Origin: Crotalaria pallida
Taxonomy: Eukaryota > Streptophyta > Magnoliopsida > Fabales > Fabaceae
Direction: 5' to 3'
DNA length: 64,000 nucleotides
Assembly (NCBI GenBank): GCA_037953625.1
Contig: CM075652.1
Coordinates: forward strand, 54,739,501 to 54,803,500
The notes beneath the pieces were generated by a model. It was not told where the DNA came from and searched no databases. It worked only from the letters and a program-made list of their open reading frames with translations. Within the stretch, counting starts at the first letter, position 1; each line of letters begins with the position of its first letter. A program made the position numbers and the translations under genes. Positions 60,724 to 64,000 of this stretch are shown piece after piece.

Positions 60724-62185
60724 ATTAGGCCCCAAAATTTTTTTTGTTCTAAGACCCAAAATAGTCTAGGATTGGGCATGCCTGGGTAGAGAACTCAGAC
60801 CATACAAATGAGAAACATAAATCTTGAATGCATCATATCCCCGGCTCTGAAATGCTTAGAAAAGTCTAGAGGGTTGTCGAACTTTTTCCTGCATGCACTA
60901 GTTCTATGAAATATTCAGGTGATCCAAAACATAGTTCAGGCATGCTTTTCCCACACTCCAAGAGTATATTCCTTGCCTGCAAGCACATACAAGGAGGTTC
61001 TGAAAACCTTGATAAGCCTAAGTCAACCAAAAACCAGGGAGCAAACCATAGACGCAATAAAAGAAAGGCTTAACATTACATTGTAGCCATTACATTACGA
61101 GATATTTATCCAAAATCTGGATAGAAAAATTTGAATGAGGAGGTTCTTATCTAAAAAACACATCTTGTTCAATTATGTAATTTTGCTACTTGGCAAAAAG
61201 ACTTCAAAACTCAAGTCAAAGTCCTAGTGAAATGTAAATTAAATGATCTTAACTGAGGGTACTAAGAGGATGAAAAATCAAATGAAAGATGATTGATAAA
61301 GAGAAGAATCCCTCATCAGCACCTGAAAGGACAGCAAGATCTATTAAGGACAACCTTGGTCTGACATTGGAAGCAACTGAAACCAAGACAAGAGAGATGC
61401 CAGTGTAGTGATGATGAATATAGGCAATGGAACGAGGGAGAACTGATAATTTAAGCGACATCTCTAGCAGCACGATACAGTTTCCGGGTGGAAGATCTCA
61501 CGGATTCTTTTTGCTGATTTTATAACTGACAATAAAAAATTAAACAATGAGGAGTCAATGAATATAATTGATAAGCAGACACTAATAACTGATACAAGTA
61601 TTTTATTCATTTGAGAAATTCTCTACTGCTCATGGTGCAAAAGTAAAGTCTTACCGTGAGCACCTCATAATCTCTTCTAATTTAGGTTCTCTTGCATACA
61701 ACAACATTTATGTGCATCCATGACCTCCTTATGGCTGGAGTTTGACAATGCCACAAAATTCAACTTCAAAGGAATTAACTTGAATGTTAGTCTTTACTCT
61801 ATATGCATTTACTGTATATATGTACTGTGTAGTAATATTAATTATCAAGCCTAAAAATTAAGAATACCGACTTTTTGGCCTAACCTCTCTGATAATTCAT
61901 ATATCAAAATCAAATATGCCTATCCTGATAGACATGAACATTATATTGTTGCTTTGGCATAATCTAACAAGTAACAACCTCAACAATTCTAATGATAGGC
62001 TTCACATCACAATTTTTGGTTCTGAACACGTGAAAATTAGTAATTTCAATAAACTTCAGATTGCCGTTACACTTCCATGCATACAATGACAAAGTTCAAA
62101 ATTCCCAAGCCCTTGGTTTCAAAATTCAGGATTTTCAGTTGCAAATTTCAACCACCCGTGTAAGTTGTATCCAAAACTATATAAC
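60724..62185. other. 3' region of the downstream minus-strand gene, exons uncertain
   Basis: Minus-strand frames at 60866-61057 and 61249-61473 are moderately open but lack recognisable motifs. A coding-like tail QKESVRSSTRKLYRAARDVA ending in TAA near 61458 may be a terminal exon of the 62186-63722 gene, but the phase from the last clear donor (62188-62189) does not match it. I see no other gene. Confidence 0.35.
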
Positions 62186-63722
62186 TTACCAATTGACAAC
62201 TGCTATTCGATAATGTGCAACCTCAAAGGCCATTTGTCCTATCGCTCTCAGCATCAAGCCATCTGTCAAGATGATATAACCACTGCAAGCTACCACACAA
62301 AGTGCAAATCAATGGCCAAGATGCAGCTAGTATTATAATCATGCGGTGAGTAAGGAGCATGATATCCTTCAAAAACACACACATTCACCAGCACATACCT
62401 TATGGCAACATCCCTCATCACAGGCATGTTTTCAATACATTCAAAAATATAATCATCTCCACCATATGCAAGATCAACTATGAGTTGAAGATTAAAACAG
62501 ATAACTAAGAATTGCTGCATTATGCGATTATCATACAATCAACCTAACCAACACAATAACTAAGAATCAAACACCATTTTCAGAATCAATTAGAGTAGTA
62601 TAAATCAATTATAAGGAAGAGAATGGTAGCTCCAACTTGAAGTCTAATTTAAGTATAACTTTTTTTTATTTTTAGAAAAGAATTGAACATCTTTTTCCTT
62701 TAAGACATCACTAATCAGAACCAAACAAAACCAAAAGTCTTTTATTAGCAAAACCAATGGTCCTTTAGTTTTGAAACGAGTGTAGAAATTGTAATAAAAG
62801 CATTATATAATACCATTCTCTGACAGAAATAGGTTCAAAGCAAGCCTTATTCTGGTTTTGGATGTACTTGCAAATTAAACCCCCCAATATTTACTTTTGC
62901 TCTTAAAAGGAAAAGGTCTTTAATTTGTTAAACTGGTTCATTTATGCTAAGTGCAAATATCAAATTTGTTTAAAAGGAAAGAAGAGCACAAATGAGAAAA
63001 ACAACTAAAAAAAGAAATAACAGAAAACATGTAAGGACTGAATTGAAAATATTAACATTTGATCAACTGAAGTGAATAACATATGTTTGCATGCAATTGG
63101 CTCAATTCAACATAAAAAGTATTCTTCAATCAAATGAGATTATTTCACCTTCTTCCCAATCTCTGCTAAGGAACTTCTCCTCGTCGAAATCCGGTGTCTC
63201 AAACTCGTCCTTCAGAACAAGACCTAGAACTCGCTCTAGCGGATTTCGGAAGCTGCTGCGGGGAGTGAGTGCACAGCCACACAGTCGTTCCAGCTCTTGA
63301 AACGAACCCAAGTTATCATCGATGAAAACCGTTCTCTGCATGTTATGTGTCATAACTCGTGCAGCTTCCCTTTTCCTTTGCAAGGAAACATTATTGGGAG
63401 CAAACATGCTACCCTGTGCAGCTTCCTTTTTCCGCTTCCTTTGCAAGTCAACATTATACGAAGCGAACATGCTACTCTGTGCAGCCAAAATGGTATCCAG
63501 AAGATGCTTTGGCGCGTGATTTGGAGTTGATGTTATGGTTGAATTTGGGCACATGTTCTCCTCTTCACAACTATATTTACTTGTGAATGAAGCCTTCTTC
63601 TTCACGACAGCATAGACAGAACAACGTGCCTTCTTCTTCTCTCTCGTTATTGCTTCTGCTTCTTTCTTTGTCGGCTCCACCCGTCGTCTTTTCTTGGACG
63701 ATGCAAATTCACCAACCACCAT
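62186..63722 (-). CDS. uncharacterised basic protein, three inferred exons
   Basis: I do not recognise the family. Exons: 63149-63722, 62399-62477 and 62186-62282, joined by AAG|GTGAAA...CATAG and AAG|GTATGT...TGCAG in matching phases to about 249 residues. The N-terminus holds SSKKRRRVEPTKK, a likely nuclear localisation signal. Residues around 80-120 contain a tandem duplication (AAQSSMFASYNVDLQRKRKK, then AAQGSMFAPNNVSLQRKR). Then come TVFIDDNLGSFQELERLCGC, a DEEKFLSRDWEE segment, DLAYGGDDYIFECIENMPVM and GYIILTDGLMLRAIGQMAFE. Exons 2 and 3 are short but read cleanly. The closing TAA overlaps a strong GTAAGT donor (AATTG|GTAAGT), so the C-terminus may instead be spliced onward. The start at 63722 (MVVGEFASS) is the first ATG of the frame. 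Function cannot be stated. Confidence 0.6.
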
Positions 63723-64000
63723 CTTTTTGTATTTTGGAATTTCTTGGTAATTTTAGAAGGAAAATACTATCAACAAGGGAATGAAATGAATGAATGAAAC
63801 GATGAATGAATGAAGAGATGAACAAAGCAAGCAATCACACGCTAAGGTTAAACAAAATATAGGGTTAGTTTAGTTTAATGAATGAACGAACTAAGTAACG
63901 GAAACCATACCGCCTTGTTAACTTTTTTTTTTTTTTCATAATATCTCTGATCTAATCTAATCTACAAGATATCAATCTTTTCGGTATCACTTAAGATTTG

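Overview
The window is a stretch of plant nuclear genome. It holds four intron-rich protein genes in a background of nested transposable elements. It is very AT-rich between genes, its introns are short and T-rich with GT-AG borders, and its repeats are the usual plant set: Ty1/copia and Ty3/gypsy LTR elements, Mutator-like and Stowaway-type MITEs, a LINE tail and SINE fragments. A dicot, probably a legume, fits the repeat style, but nothing here proves the species.

Genes. (1) A STK19-like winged-helix protein, minus strand, 16380-26942, eight inferred exons; one intron is 7.9 kb because it holds a copia element nested in an older copia element. (2) A Golgi pectin-type methyltransferase of the PMT1/2/3/8 clade, plus strand, coding exons 44688-48063, with a 5' UTR intron. 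(3) Ribophorin II (RPN2), a subunit of the ER oligosaccharyltransferase, minus strand, 49603-56726, 19 exons rebuilt into a 689-residue protein. (4) An unrecognised basic, probably nuclear protein, minus strand, about 62186-63722, three exons. PMT and RPN2 converge with about 1.5 kb between them.

Mobile DNA, left to right. 1-5269: AT-rich, with a Mutator-like MITE and a LINE tail. 5270-7410: a hAT-like element that received a 1.17-kb long-TIR transposon carrying a piece of a TIR-NBS-LRR resistance gene (a Pack-type element). 7845-10701: a broken coding fragment and an LTR-like sequence. 10910-14413: a second hAT-like element and several Stowaway-type MITEs. 18042-23189: copia element with 321-bp LTRs, itself hit by a MITE with a 10-bp target duplication. 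27840-29958: a SIRE-like copia remnant (LTR, primer site, gag start). 29959-36703: a gag-only gypsy element with a 3.1-kb LTR and a truncated partner LTR. 37811-43703: a decayed copia element with intact 236-bp LTRs that ends just upstream of the PMT 5' UTR. 57018-60714: four inverted-repeat elements.

The four cellular genes look like unlinked housekeeping functions (DNA repair, wall polysaccharide methylation, N-glycosylation, unknown); they do not form a pathway. Exon borders were deduced by hand from splice signals, reading frame and recalled family sequence, without transcript data.
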